From an uncultured Dongia sp. (GTDB taxonomy: Bacteria; Pseudomonadota; Alphaproteobacteria; Dongiales; Dongiaceae): a stretch of 64,000 nucleotides of DNA. Location of the stretch: contig NZ_CAKZGO010000023.1 in the NCBI RefSeq assembly GCF_936916975.1, positions 62,001-126,000 of the forward strand, in the 5' to 3' direction. A program made the translations under genes and the position numbers. The notes under the pieces were generated by a model, which was not told where the DNA came from, did no database searches, and saw only the letters and a program-made list of their open reading frames with translations. Below, one piece after another: positions 8,087 to 17,137 of the stretch (the first letter of the stretch is position 1; each line of letters begins with the position of its first letter).

Positions 8087-9658
8087 ATGTCTGATGCCTA
8101 TCATAACGGCCATGCCACGACCGGCAAGCGCCGCCAAAACCGGCGGCCCGCAGCCGATTGTCCCGCCGGCCGGGGTAGAATTGGCATCGTCGGAACGCTG
8201 CTTGCCGCCTGTTTGCTCCCTATTTTCCTCGGAAGTTGCGGAAATACCCGCTCGGTCGCCTCGGATGCCACTCAGATTGACGGGTTCCGGGCCGGGGTCG
8301 TGGCCGATGAACCCAGGGCGGCGCTGATTGGCCGCACCGCCATCGCCAGCGGCGGCAACGCTGCGGATGGAGTTGTGGCGGCATATTTCGCCATGGCGGT
8401 GACCATGCCAAGTACGGCCGGCCTCGGCGGCGGCGGCATCTGCATCGCCCACAATGCCGAGGAAAAGACCACGGACGTGATCGACTTCCTGCCGCGGGCG
8501 GCCGCGGGCGGGGCGGTCGCAGTTCCGGGGAATGTGCGCGGCATGGCGGCGCTCAATGCCCGCTATGGCAAACTGCAGCTATCCGCCCTGGTGGGACCGG
8601 CGGAAAGCCTCGCCACCACCGGCGCGCCGATCAGCAAGGCGCTGGCGCGCGACCTGCAGCAATACGGCAATCTGCTGACCGAGGACCCGACCCTGCAGGC
8701 GACCTTCGCCAAGCTCGACGGGTCGCCTTTGGCGGAAGGCGACAACATGCGCCCGGTCGATCTTGCAGCGACCCTGGGCCAAATCCGCGCACAAGGCGTC
8801 AATGCGTTCTACAGCGGCCTGCTGGGACAGAAGCTCGTTGAGGGTGCGCAGGCGATCGGCGCGCCGCTCACCATTGAAGATTTGCGCAACTTCAAAGTGG
8901 CGATCTATCCGCCTCTTGAAACACCTTTCACCGATATCAGCCTTTACGTGGCGCCGCCGCCGGCGTCGGGCGGCGTGATCGCTGCTCAGGCTGTTGCGAT
9001 GCTGGCGGGTGGTGACAATTCGCCGGCCGGCCAGGCAGCGATGTCGCGTGAGATCATGGCCGCGCGCGCCAGCTGGATGCAGCCCAACGGCGATACGCAG
9101 GTGGCGCCGGCGGATCTCGTCTCCCCTGACAAGGTGAAGGCGTTGGCGGCCCAGAGTAGCTTGGCCTTGCCGCAAGAGAACACGAGCGCTGCCAGCATCG
9201 TCGCCATCGATTCAGACGGCGTTGCCGTCGCCTGCGCCTTCACCATGAACGCGCCCTTTGGCGCGGCGCGCGTGGCGCCCGGCACCGGCATCGTGCTGGC
9301 GCCGGCGCCAAATGATCAGGGCGTCGGCTTCTCGACTCTGTCGCCGGTCATGGTGGCCAGCAAGTTCAACGGCCAAGTCTACTTCCTCAGCGCCGCGGCC
9401 GGCGGTGCGCCCGGTGCGCTGGCACAGGCCTTGGTCCTGGATGCCGTCATGCGTCGTGCTATGCCGCTCGACCAGGCGATGCAATTGCCGCGCGCCTATA
9501 CCGGCGGCGATCAGAGCTTCGACGAATCCAGTGGCGTTCGCCTTGGCCGCCTCAATGCGATCTTCTGCAGCGAGGCGGCGCCTTCCGACCCGGATACCTG
9601 CCAGCTGCGCAATGATTATCGCGGCAATGGACTGGCCTCGATCCTGGGGCAGGAATGA
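8087..9658 (+). CDS. Gamma-glutamyltransferase-like lipoprotein, catalytic motif degenerate
   Basis: A 523-residue member of the gamma-glutamyltransferase (Ntn-hydrolase) family. The ATG at 8087 follows GGCGGAG. A basic N-terminus and hydrophobic stretch end in LGSC (48-51), close to a lipobox, so it may be a lipoprotein. The large-subunit fold is recognisable: AIASGGNAADGVVAAYFAM (87-103), STAGLGGGGICI, AVPGNVRGMAALN, PPASGG and the C-terminal GGAPGALAQALV. The autocleavage site, normally a Thr-Thr-His-x-Ser-Val-Val-Asp type motif, reads NTSAASIVAID (365-375), so either Thr366 or Ser367 is the nucleophile with two extra residues or the enzyme is inactive. It is followed by an aminotransferase after three bases, suggesting joint amino-acid metabolism. 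Confidence 0.8.
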   Translation: MSDAYHNGHATTGKRRQNRRPAADCPAGRGRIGIVGTLLAACLLPIFLGSCGNTRSVASDATQIDGFRAGVVADEPRAALIGRTAIASGGNAADGVVAAYFAMAVTMPSTAGLGGGGICIAHNAEEKTTDVIDFLPRAAAGGAVAVPGNVRGMAALNARYGKLQLSALVGPAESLATTGAPISKALARDLQQYGNLLTEDPTLQATFAKLDGSPLAEGDNMRPVDLAATLGQIRAQGVNAFYSGLLGQKLVEGAQAIGAPLTIEDLRNFKVAIYPPLETPFTDISLYVAPPPASGGVIAAQAVAMLAGGDNSPAGQAAMSREIMAARASWMQPNGDTQVAPADLVSPDKVKALAAQSSLALPQENTSAASIVAIDSDGVAVACAFTMNAPFGAARVAPGTGIVLAPAPNDQGVGFSTLSPVMVASKFNGQVYFLSAAAGGAPGALAQALVLDAVMRRAMPLDQAMQLPRAYTGGDQSFDESSGVRLGRLNAIFCSEAAPSDPDTCQLRNDYRGNGLASILGQE

Positions 9659-9661
9659 GAC

Positions 9662-10807
9662 ATGTCGTTGAAAGCCTCGCGCCGCGCGGCGATCGATCCC
9701 TTCATCGTCATGGAGGTGATGCGTACCGCCAATGAGCGGGCAGCATCCGGCGGAGACGTGATCCACATGGAAGTGGGCCAGCCGTCGACAGCTGCCCCGC
9801 AAAAGGTGCGCGAGGCGGCGCAGAAGGCGCTCGACCGCGATCTCATCGGCTATACGGACGCGCTGGGGCTGCCGGCCTTGCGCCGCCGCATCGCCCAGCA
9901 CTATCGGGAGTTCTATGATTGCGATGTGGCGGCGTCACGCATCGCGGTCACGACCGGCTCGTCCGGTGGATTTCTGCTGGCGTTCCTCGCGGCCTTCGAT
10001 CCCGGCGACCGCGTCGCCTTGGCGATGCCGGGCTATCCCTGCTATCGCCACATCCTGACGGCCTTAGGGCTCGACCCAGTGCTGATTGAGACCGGACCGG
10101 AAACCAAGTACCAGCCGAGCATTGCCGCCTTGGAAGCGATCGAAGGCAAGCTCGACGGCCTCATCATCGCCTCGCCGTCGAATCCGGTGGGCGCGGTCCT
10201 GCCGGAAGCCGAACTCATCGCCATCGCCGCCTGGTGCGCCAAGCGCGGCGTGCGGCTGGTGTCCGACGAGATTTATCACGGTATCACTTTCGGGGCCCAA
10301 GCTACCACCGCGGCGCTGGCGGAGGGTGCCATCGTCATCAACAGTTTCTCAAAATATTTCAGCATGACCGGCTGGCGTTTGGGCTGGATGGTCCTGCCGG
10401 AAGATCTCGTGAAGCCGGTCGAGCGCCTGGCGCAAAATTTCTTCATTTCCGCGCCGGCCCTGTCGCAATTGGCAGGCCACGCCGCCTTCGACGCCCACGA
10501 GGAATTGCAGGGCAATGTCGCACGCTATGCCAAGAACCGTGATCTACTTCTAAATGAGCTGCCAAGCGCTGGCTTTGACGATCTGGTCAGTACCGACGGC
10601 GCTTTCTACATTTATGCCAATGTCGCGCGCCTCACCAATGACAGTCTCGGCTTCTGCCAACATATGCTGGCGGAAACAGGGGTGGCGGCAACGCCTGGCA
10701 TCGATTTTGATCCCGCGCGCGGCCATCACTTCATGCGTTTCTGCTTCAGCGGCGCCACGGGTGACATGGTGGAGGCGGCGAAGCGGCTCAGGGCTTGGCG
10801 GAAATAG
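9662..10807 (+). CDS. PLP-dependent class I/II aminotransferase
   Basis: A 381-residue fold-type I aminotransferase of the aspartate-aminotransferase superfamily. PLP Lys is at 231 in SFSKYFSMTGWRLGW; the Asn, Asp and Tyr that hold the cofactor are N174 (SPSNPVG), D202 and Y205 (SDEIYHG). The substrate-carboxylate Arg is in the HHFMRFCFSG segment near the C-terminus. The amino-acid specificity cannot be read reliably. It starts three bases after the gamma-glutamyltransferase-like gene, so the pair is almost surely co-transcribed. Its 3' end overlaps the convergent PAS-domain gene by 20 bases. Confidence 0.9.
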   Translation: MSLKASRRAAIDPFIVMEVMRTANERAASGGDVIHMEVGQPSTAAPQKVREAAQKALDRDLIGYTDALGLPALRRRIAQHYREFYDCDVAASRIAVTTGSSGGFLLAFLAAFDPGDRVALAMPGYPCYRHILTALGLDPVLIETGPETKYQPSIAALEAIEGKLDGLIIASPSNPVGAVLPEAELIAIAAWCAKRGVRLVSDEIYHGITFGAQATTAALAEGAIVINSFSKYFSMTGWRLGWMVLPEDLVKPVERLAQNFFISAPALSQLAGHAAFDAHEELQGNVARYAKNRDLLLNELPSAGFDDLVSTDGAFYIYANVARLTNDSLGFCQHMLAETGVAATPGIDFDPARGHHFMRFCFSGATGDMVEAAKRLRAWRK

Positions 10808-11333
10808 CGCGCAGATCGTTCTCGATCTCTGCTGCCTGCGCTGGCCGGAAGATCTCCGTCCCGGCGCGCACGCGTTCTTCGAACACCTGCCCCGCCAGCA
10901 CCATGTCGATCTCGCTTCCGTCGCGGGTGAGCGGCAGGTGCAGCCGGCTGGTCCAGCGGTGCTCCTTGCCGGCCCAGCGGAAATTGCCTTCGGAATAGAC
11001 CGGCACGCCTTGGGCCACGATCGTGCCATAGAGCTGTCGGGTGAAGTCAAGCGTCGCACCACTGGTCAACTGCTCGATGGTGCGACCGGTGTAGTCGAAG
11101 CCATGAGCCGTCACGATCTCAGTCCCGACAAGGCGGTAGCGGATGGAATGGCCGCCATCGCCGACGTCGGACAGGATTAGATTCTGCAGGAGCGACGGGA
11201 TCTCGACCGGGTCCAGGTCACCGCGCAGCATGGCCTTTTGCCGACCCCGCTTCGCCAGCCAATAATCATAAAGCGAGAGCAGCACAGGGTGTGCAATCAG
11301 GCGGCGAAACGACGAACCGTCCTGCGTGCTCAC
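10788..11333 (-). CDS. PAS_5-type domain protein (181 aa)
   Basis: A 181-residue cytoplasmic protein resembling the PAS_5 family of alphaproteobacteria. Recognisable pieces are HPVLLSLYDYWLAKRG (16-31), LPVEIPSLLQNLI-like DLDPVEIPSLLQNLILSDV, the central IRYRLVGTEIV strand, and GFDYTGRTIEQL. The family is a single sensory-type PAS fold with no output domain; ligand and partner are unknown. The gene is monocistronic, converges on the aminotransferase (20-base overlap) and lies 82 bases upstream of the tyrS stop on the same strand. Confidence 0.75.
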   Translation of the reverse strand: MSTQDGSSFRRLIAHPVLLSLYDYWLAKRGRQKAMLRGDLDPVEIPSLLQNLILSDVGDGGHSIRYRLVGTEIVTAHGFDYTGRTIEQLTSGATLDFTRQLYGTIVAQGVPVYSEGNFRWAGKEHRWTSRLHLPLTRDGSEIDMVLAGQVFEERVRAGTEIFRPAQAAEIENDLRAISAKP

Positions 11334-11415
11334 AGACTTCCCCCAGGGTCAAACCATCCGGGGCAACATTACGCTGCAGTGCAGCGCGTGGCAATCGAGG
11401 ATGCTCGTTCTCCCG

Positions 11416-12684
11416 TTAGGACATACGCACCACTACGTGCTTCTTTTTACCCACCGAGAGCTTTACCGTCGGCATATTCACAAAATCGGCAGCCGATATA
11501 CTCGCCTCTTCGTCAGCAACCGTCTTGTCATTGATCTTAACTCCGCTGCCACGAATTAGTCGGCGTCCTTCACCTTTCGAGGCAACTAGCCCAGCGTCGA
11601 TAAGCAGCTTGTAAATGCGAGCATCTTGGGTGCCGAGTTCTTCTTTGCGCACTGATATTTCAGGTAGATCACCACCCAGGCTGCCTTCGACGAACACCTT
11701 GCGCGCCGTCTCTTGGGCATCCGCCGCTGCGGCGTCGCCACGGCAGAGCCGGGTCGCTTCATTGGCGAGGATGATCTTCGCGTCGTTGATCTCAGCCCCC
11801 GGCAGCTTTTCCAGCCGCGCGATCTCATCCAGCGGCAGTTCGGTGAACAGGCGCAGGAAGCGGCCGACATCGGCGTCTTCCGTGTTGCGCCAGAATTGCC
11901 AGTAGTCATAGGCGCTGAGGCGCTCTTCATTGAGCCACACAGCACCTGAGGCGCTCTTGCCCATCTTGGCGCCCGACGCCAGCGTGATGAGCGGCGAAGT
12001 GAGGCCGAACAGGGCCGCGTCGTCGCAACGTCGCCCCAGCTCGACACCATTGACGATGTTGCCCCACTGGTCCGATCCACCTAGCTGCAGCGCACATTTA
12101 TAGCGGCGCGACAGCTCCAGGAAGTCATAGGCCTGCAGGATCATGTAGTTGAATTCGAGGAAGGTCAGCGGCTGTTCGCGTTCCAGGCGGATCTTGACCG
12201 AGTCAAACGCCAGCATGCGGTTGACCGAGAAGTGCCGGCCATAGTCGCGCAGGAACTCAAGATAGTTGAGCTTGTCCAGCCAATCGGCGTTGTTGACCAT
12301 GATGGCATCGGTCGGCCCGTCGCCGAATTTGAGGAACTTCGCGAAGATCTGCTTGATGCCGGCGATGTTGCGGGCGATGTCGTCGTCAGACAGGATTTTG
12401 CGCATGTCGTCGCGACCGGTGGGATCGCCCACCTTGGTCGTCCCACCGCCCATGAGGACGACCGGCTTGCCGCCTGCGCGCTGCAGCAGGCGCAGCATCA
12501 TGATCTGCACGAGCGATCCCACATGGAGCGAATCCGCCGTCGCATCGAAGCCGATATAGGCGATGAGCGGCCCACCCTTGGCGCCTGGCAGTGCGCGGGC
12601 ATCGAGCTCCTCGATGGCCGTGCATTGATGCAGGTAGCCCCGCTGGGTGAAATCGCGCAGGAAGGGGGATTGCGGCTGGAACAT
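11416..12684 (-). CDS. tyrS: Tyrosyl-tRNA synthetase
   Basis: A 422-residue class I aminoacyl-tRNA synthetase that charges tRNA-Tyr. The HIGH-type motif reads HVGS (54-57) and the KMSKS-type motif reads KMGKS (240-244). Tyr-binding elements [14 protein letters not shown] and [11 protein letters not shown] are present. The C-terminal region from about 350 is an S4-like RNA-binding domain ([21 protein letters not shown]). Length matches bacterial TyrS. The gene is divergent from anmK across a 101-base gap; that anmK-tyrS divergent pair is frequent in alphaproteobacteria. Confidence 0.97.
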   Translation of the reverse strand: MFQPQSPFLRDFTQRGYLHQCTAIEELDARALPGAKGGPLIAYIGFDATADSLHVGSLVQIMMLRLLQRAGGKPVVLMGGGTTKVGDPTGRDDMRKILSDDDIARNIAGIKQIFAKFLKFGDGPTDAIMVNNADWLDKLNYLEFLRDYGRHFSVNRMLAFDSVKIRLEREQPLTFLEFNYMILQAYDFLELSRRYKCALQLGGSDQWGNIVNGVELGRRCDDAALFGLTSPLITLASGAKMGKSASGAVWLNEERLSAYDYWQFWRNTEDADVGRFLRLFTELPLDEIARLEKLPGAEINDAKIILANEATRLCRGDAAAADAQETARKVFVEGSLGGDLPEISVRKEELGTQDARIYKLLIDAGLVASKGEGRRLIRGSGVKINDKTVADEEASISAADFVNMPTVKLSVGKKKHVVVRMS

Positions 12685-12785
12685 GGGTCAAACTCATTGG
12701 GCGTTGCTTGTTTTGAGGCCGGTCATGTAACACATTCGGCCGAGGGGGGCCAAGCGGGGTCCAAAAAGCTGGGGAATCAGGGTAA

Positions 12786-13874
12786 ATGACGGCAAAATGG
12801 GCGATCGGGCTGATGAGCGGCACCAGCGGCGACGGGGTCGATGTCGCGCTCATCCGGGCCGACGCCGAGCATATAGAGGCTTTTGGTCCGGCACTTTCCG
12901 AGCCTTATGACCCGGCATTCCGCGCTCGCCTCAAGGCGCTCTATGGTGGCAAAGGCCCGTTGCCCGAGACCCTTGCGGTCGAGCGCGAACTGACCGAGCG
13001 CCACGCCGACGCGGTCCATCATCTCCTCGCGAAGGCGGGGATGCAGGCGGCCGAGATTGCGGTCGTGGGCTTTCACGGCCAGACCATTCTTCACGCGCCC
13101 CATGAGCGCCGCACCTGGCAGATCGGCGATGGCGCACTCCTCGCGAAGCTCATCGGCATCGACGTGGTCAACGACTTCCGCAGTGCCGACGTCGCGGCGG
13201 GCGGGCAGGGGGCACCCCTGGTGCCGATCTTCCACCAGGCGATGGCGGCAGCCCTGCCGGCCAGTCTCGGCCGGCCGCTCGCGGTCCTCAACATAGGTGG
13301 CGTCGCCAATGTAACCTGGATCGGTGCCGATGAATCGCTCTTGGCCTTCGACACGGGCCCCGGCAACGCGCTCCTCGACGATTGGGCGCTGCGCCACAAA
13401 GGCGAGCCGGTCGATCTCGGTGGCGCGCTTGCAAAAAAGGGTCGCATCGACGACGACGTACTGGCAGAACTTCTCAGCCATCCCTTCTTTGATCTCCCCG
13501 CACCAAAGTCGCTCGACCGCAACGCGTTTCATTCCACCGTGGTCGATCATCTCAACGCCGCCGATGGCGCCGCGACGCTCACCGCCTTCACCGCCGCTTC
13601 GATCTCGCGCGCGACGTATCTGTTCCCGGCTCCCACGCACAACTGGCTCATCTGTGGCGGCGGCCGGCATAACCCAGTGTTGATGTCGGCGCTTGAGGAA
13701 CGGTTGGATGCTCCGGTGCAATCGGTCGACGCGCTGGGCTGGGACGGCGATGCGCTCGAGGCGCAGGCCTTTGCCTATCTGGCGCTGCGCTCGCTGGCAG
13801 GGTTGCCGCTCAGCTATCCGACGACGACGGCTGTGCCGGTCGCGATGACGGGCGGCAGGCTACATCGAGCGTGA
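12786..13874 (+). CDS. anmK: Anhydro-N-acetylmuramic acid kinase
   Basis: AnmK phosphorylates and hydrolyses 1,6-anhydro-MurNAc to MurNAc-6-phosphate during peptidoglycan recycling. The 362-residue protein has the ATP-binding MSGTSGDGVDVALI segment (10-23), AVVGFHGQTILHAP, the catalytic-region QIGDGALLAKLIGIDVVNDFR segment, FDTGPGNALLDDW, and the C-terminal LICGGGRHNPVLM motif, all standard. Length fits the family (about 365). It starts 101 bases from the divergent tyrS start. Confidence 0.96.
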   Translation: MTAKWAIGLMSGTSGDGVDVALIRADAEHIEAFGPALSEPYDPAFRARLKALYGGKGPLPETLAVERELTERHADAVHHLLAKAGMQAAEIAVVGFHGQTILHAPHERRTWQIGDGALLAKLIGIDVVNDFRSADVAAGGQGAPLVPIFHQAMAAALPASLGRPLAVLNIGGVANVTWIGADESLLAFDTGPGNALLDDWALRHKGEPVDLGGALAKKGRIDDDVLAELLSHPFFDLPAPKSLDRNAFHSTVVDHLNAADGAATLTAFTAASISRATYLFPAPTHNWLICGGGRHNPVLMSALEERLDAPVQSVDALGWDGDALEAQAFAYLALRSLAGLPLSYPTTTAVPVAMTGGRLHRA

Positions 13875-13899
13875 ATGATTCTGGGGAGGAGTGAGGCGG

Positions 13900-14331
13900 A
13901 TGATGGCTCAGCATCAGGGCGGTTGCGTCTGCGGGGCTGTGCGCCATCTCGTCGATGGCAATCCCGAACGCGTCACGATCTGCCACTGCACCTGGTGCCA
14001 GCGCCGGACCGGCTCAGCTTTCGGTGTCGAGGCCGTCTTCAAAATCGAGCGTGTGAAAATCATCGGCAACACGCTGCGGTCTTACCGGCATATCTCCGAC
14101 CAATCCGGCCGCTGGCTCGACCAGCATTTCTGCGGTAGTTGCGGCACCAATCTCGGCCTCACCTTGGAAGCCGTCCCCGATATCCGCTCGGTCGCCGCCG
14201 GCACCTTCGACGATCCCGCCTGGCTAAATCCCGAAACTATCCCATTCCGCCACATCTACCTCCGCTCGACCCGCGGCTGGGCCGATGTGCCTGCCGGCAT
14301 CGAGCAACATGCGGAACATTTCCGTGCGTGA
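13900..14331 (+). CDS. GFA-family (CENP-V fold) zinc protein
   Basis: A 143-residue GFA-family protein, the fold first described in glutathione-dependent formaldehyde-activating enzyme. The zinc ligands are present: CVC near residues 9-11, CHCTWC near 28-33 and CGSC near 78-81. The family binds glutathione or S-hydroxymethylglutathione in a few members, but most are uncharacterised, so no reaction is assigned. I prefer the ATG at 13900, nine bases after GGGGAGGA, over the GTG at 13891, which directly abuts the ribosome site. It lies 25 bases after anmK and may be co-transcribed. Confidence 0.85.
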   Translation: MMAQHQGGCVCGAVRHLVDGNPERVTICHCTWCQRRTGSAFGVEAVFKIERVKIIGNTLRSYRHISDQSGRWLDQHFCGSCGTNLGLTLEAVPDIRSVAAGTFDDPAWLNPETIPFRHIYLRSTRGWADVPAGIEQHAEHFRA

Positions 14332-14402
14332 GGTGGCTGAGTGGATAGACGCGGGCGGCGTATCTCCGCGAAGCCGCTGAGCTGACCTCAACTCAGAACT
14401 CA

Positions 14403-15320
14403 TCACCTTGACTTCGCCGGCTCCTTCAATGTCTTGGAATAGCGCCCATCAACGCTCACCGGCACTTCACCGCCGATCGTCGTTCGGCGCATGGTGCGGT
14501 TCTGTTTGTCGTAGTCGTTGAGGGCGTAATGTTGCGTTGCCTGGTTGTCCCAGATCGCCACGTCATGGGCGCGCCAGTTCCAGCGCACGATGTTCTCCAT
14601 GCGGATGACATGGTTCTGCAGCAGGGTGAACAGCAGGTTTGAGTCGATGTGATTATGGCCGACAAAGCGCTGGATGAAGTAGCCGAGCACCAGCGATTTT
14701 TCGCCCGTCTCTGGGTGGATACGCACCACCGGGTGCTGCGCTTCATAGACCTGAGAGGCGAAGACCTTCTCATAATGGCCTTGTTCATCCGCCGTGGCGT
14801 GCGGATGCTGGGCGGCATAGTCGTATTTGTTGCTATGGACCGCCCATAGGCTCTCTGCCAGTGCCTTCAATTCCGGCGAGAGGTCGTGATAGGCGGTGAC
14901 CGTGTTCGCCCACAGCGTGTCGCCACCATATTCCGGAATGCGCATCGCGCGCAGGACCGAATAGCGCGGATAGGCATCCACGAAGGTGACATCGGTATGC
15001 CAGACATCCGCCTTGCCGTTCCCGGCGGCGGCATCGAGTTCGAGGATGCCTTTGGTGCCGAGGCGCGCCTTCTCGGTGGGATGGGGTACGAGGCTGCCGA
15101 GCATGCCGGAGAAGCGCTCCTGCTGCTCGTCGTCGAACTGGGCTTGATCACGGAAGAAGATGACGCGGTTGGCGAGCAGCGCCTTGCGGATCTCCTCGAC
15201 CTGCGCCTGGGAGAGATTGCCGCTGAGCTTGATGTTGCTGATCTCGGCGCCGATGCGCCCTGACAGGCGGCGGATCCGGATGCCTTCATCGGCCGTTTGT
15301 GCGATCGCCGCCACAGTCAT
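14403..15320 (-). CDS. TauD/TfdA-family Fe(II)/2-oxoglutarate dioxygenase
   Basis: A 305-residue alpha-ketoglutarate-dependent dioxygenase. The iron ligands H108, D110 (WHTDVTF) and H264 (ATQHYALNDY) are present, and the 2-oxoglutarate-binding Arg is in NRTMRR (275-279). The N-terminal RRLSGRIGAEISNIKLSG segment and YGGDTLWANTVTAYHDL are typical of TauD/AtsK. It probably hydroxylates taurine, an alkyl sulfonate, alkyl sulfate or phenoxy acid; the substrate cannot be told. There is no transporter beside it. The gene is on the minus strand between GFA and an SDR and looks monocistronic. Confidence 0.88.
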   Translation of the reverse strand: MTVAAIAQTADEGIRIRRLSGRIGAEISNIKLSGNLSQAQVEEIRKALLANRVIFFRDQAQFDDEQQERFSGMLGSLVPHPTEKARLGTKGILELDAAAGNGKADVWHTDVTFVDAYPRYSVLRAMRIPEYGGDTLWANTVTAYHDLSPELKALAESLWAVHSNKYDYAAQHPHATADEQGHYEKVFASQVYEAQHPVVRIHPETGEKSLVLGYFIQRFVGHNHIDSNLLFTLLQNHVIRMENIVRWNWRAHDVAIWDNQATQHYALNDYDKQNRTMRRTTIGGEVPVSVDGRYSKTLKEPAKSR

Positions 15321-15474
15321 CCGAACTCTCCCCAGAACATGCCTTCGATTTCACCCATGGGATCATCGATAGCAACGCGCACTTTGATTGTTTCGGTCAG
15401 CTGGCGGCGGATTTTGTCAAATGATACGGTCCTGCCATGTAAAGGTTCCGGCTGGACATGAGATTGGGACGAAA

Positions 15475-16221
15475 ATGCGTTTCAGCGGCAAACGGGTTCT
15501 GGTCACGGGTGGCGCGCGCGGGATTGGTGCGGCGACCGCAGCTGCCTTTCTGCGCGAAGGCGCCGCGGTTGCCGTGGGGGCCAGGTCGCGGGAGTCCTTC
15601 GCCGCATTTGCTGCCGAGCATGCCGGGGTCAGCGCGGCGATCGGTGAAATCGGCTCTCAGAAACAGGCGGCCGACGTGGTGCGGCAGGCGGTCGACGCCT
15701 TGGGCGGCCTCGATATTCTGGTGAATTCAGCCGGCTACTTCGCCGAGGTCAAGGTCGAGGACATCGATCAGGCGCATTGGGACCGGATCATGGATACCAA
15801 TGTCGCCGGCACTTTCTTCTGTTCCCAGGCAGCACTGCCGGAGCTGAAGAGGCATAAGGGCAATATCGTCAACGTCGCGTCCGACGCAGGTCTCATCGGC
15901 TATCCGAACGGTGCTGCCTATTCGGCCTCGAAGGCCGCGGTCATCAATTTGTCCCGCGCCATGGTGCTGGAGCTCGCCCAGCAGATACGCATCAACTGCG
16001 TCTGTCCGGGCAATGTCGACACCGACATGATCCAGCAGGCGGCGGTCGCGGCAGGAGATGCGCCCGCATACCTGTCGGCCGCCAATGCGCGCTCGCCGAT
16101 GAAGCGCATGGCGCGACCTGAGGAAGTGGCGGCGACGATCCTCTATCTGGCCTCAGATGACGCCAGCTTCGTCAACGGCGCGATCCTGTCCGTCGATGGC
16201 GGTGGCGTCTGCGGCTTCTGA
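15475..16221 (+). CDS. Short-chain dehydrogenase/reductase (classical SDR)
   Basis: A 248-residue NAD(P)-dependent oxidoreductase. Cofactor motif TGGARGIG is at 11-18, NSAG at 84-87, and the catalytic set is S136, Y149 and K153 (AAYSASKAA). The C-terminal SVDGGGVCGF is a normal FabG-like end. The absence of a basic residue right after the first strand makes cofactor preference unclear. I use the ATG at 15475 because the 29 residues upstream in the frame are not SDR-like. It is divergent from the TauD gene across about 150 bases; a joint role is possible but unsupported. Confidence 0.88.
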   Translation: MRFSGKRVLVTGGARGIGAATAAAFLREGAAVAVGARSRESFAAFAAEHAGVSAAIGEIGSQKQAADVVRQAVDALGGLDILVNSAGYFAEVKVEDIDQAHWDRIMDTNVAGTFFCSQAALPELKRHKGNIVNVASDAGLIGYPNGAAYSASKAAVINLSRAMVLELAQQIRINCVCPGNVDTDMIQQAAVAAGDAPAYLSAANARSPMKRMARPEEVAATILYLASDDASFVNGAILSVDGGGVCGF

Positions 16222-16242
16222 GCCTAGCGATGGTGGCCTAGC

Positions 16243-16911
16243 CTATTTCCCCGCCCGCGACTTCGCCGCCGCTTCCGGCAATGCTCCGTCGAGATAGGTA
16301 TCGCAGATGCCGGTCAGCGTATCGAGGTGTTCGGTGAAGAAGTGCGAAGCACCCGGCACGATCTGGTAGTCGATCTTGATGCCGCGCTGATGCGTGAGCT
16401 TGGTGACCAGCTTCTGCACCGATTCCACCGGCACGACACTGTCCTGGTCGCCCTGGACCACGAGGCCGGAGGACGGGCAGGGGGCCAGGAAGCTGAAATC
16501 ATAGATGTTGGCCGGCGGAGCGACCGAGATAAAACCCGAAATCTCAGGGCGCCGCATCAGCAGCTGCATGCCGATCCAGGCGCCGAACGAGAAGCCGGCG
16601 ATCCAGCATTGCGGCGCGTTGGGGTTCCAGGTCTGCAGCCAATCGAGTGCCGCCGCGGCATCCGAGAGTTCACCCTCGCCGCGGTCGAACTTGCCCTGGC
16701 TGCGGCCGACGCCGCGGAAATTGAAGCGTAGGACCGAAAACCCACGTTGCTGGAATGTCTGGTAGAGGCTGTAAACGACCTTGTTGTTCATCGTGCCGCC
16801 ATGCTGCGGATGCGGATGCAGCATGAGAGCTATCGGCGAATTGGGGGAGCTCGCCTGCTGGTAACGGCCTTCAAGCCGGCCTTCCGGCCCGTTCATGATA
16901 ATTTCAGGCAT
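16243..16911 (-). CDS. Alpha/beta hydrolase (COG2945-like)
   Basis: A 222-residue small serine hydrolase. The nucleophile elbow GFSFGA places Ser at 108; the acid is probably in GDQDSVVP and the catalytic His in PGASHFF. The oxyanion-region HPHPQHGGTMNNKVV (32-46) and the FNFRGVGRSQG segment (64-73) are characteristic of the COG2945 family. Substrate unknown, likely a small ester. It is convergent with the SDR and divergent from the cysE-isc operon, whose control region lies upstream of it. Confidence 0.88.
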   Translation of the reverse strand: MPEIIMNGPEGRLEGRYQQASSPNSPIALMLHPHPQHGGTMNNKVVYSLYQTFQQRGFSVLRFNFRGVGRSQGKFDRGEGELSDAAAALDWLQTWNPNAPQCWIAGFSFGAWIGMQLLMRRPEISGFISVAPPANIYDFSFLAPCPSSGLVVQGDQDSVVPVESVQKLVTKLTHQRGIKIDYQIVPGASHFFTEHLDTLTGICDTYLDGALPEAAAKSRAGK

Positions 16912-17010
16912 GTCTCGTCCAATTAGCTGATATAAATCAGCAGGTTACAGATCCTGACCGACGCAGCGGTCGAGCCTGGATCCAAATGCCCTTCGTAACC
17001 TCATTGAGCC

Positions 17011-17035
17011 ATACTTGAGTAAAATCAAGGGTGAT
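17011..17035 (+). promoter_or_regulatory. Possible second IscR-like box (weak)
   Basis: The 25 bases match the E. coli IscR type-1 consensus well in the left half (ATACTTGAGT, one mismatch, then AAAAT) but poorly in the right half. By hand 18 of 25 positions agree. The same segment contains the inverted repeat CTTGA-N6-TCAAG (17014-17029). It lies 61 bases before the predicted -35. Weak on its own; listed because a stronger box lies downstream. Confidence 0.35.
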
Positions 17036-17059
17036 CAATCGGCTAGGGCCTTAGGCGGC

Positions 17060-17080
17060 GATGATCAATACTTGATCATC
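17060..17080. promoter_or_regulatory. Perfect 9+3+9 palindrome overlapping the cysE-isc -35
   Basis: GATGATCAA (17060-17068), spacer TAC, TTGATCATC (17072-17080): a perfect inverted repeat with half-sites one helical turn apart. It overlaps the -35 hexamer TTGATC, so a bound dimer would block transcription. The half-site is not the IscR type-1 pattern, so a second regulator, perhaps an iron or sulfur sensor, is likely. The protein is not identified. Confidence 0.55.
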
Positions 17081-17100
17081 GTACTCAGGTACATTATATC
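17072..17100 (+). promoter_or_regulatory. Candidate sigma-70 promoter of the cysE-isc operon
   Basis: TTGATC (17072-17077) and TATATC (17095-17100) are separated by 17 bases. Transcription would start near 17107, leaving about 90 bases of leader before cysE. The -35 lies within the palindrome at 17060-17080, and an IscR-like box lies in the leader at 17138-17162. Confidence 0.45.
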
Positions 17101-17137
17101 AGCTTCGAACCGGTGGTAGCGCCGTTAGGCCGTCCCG

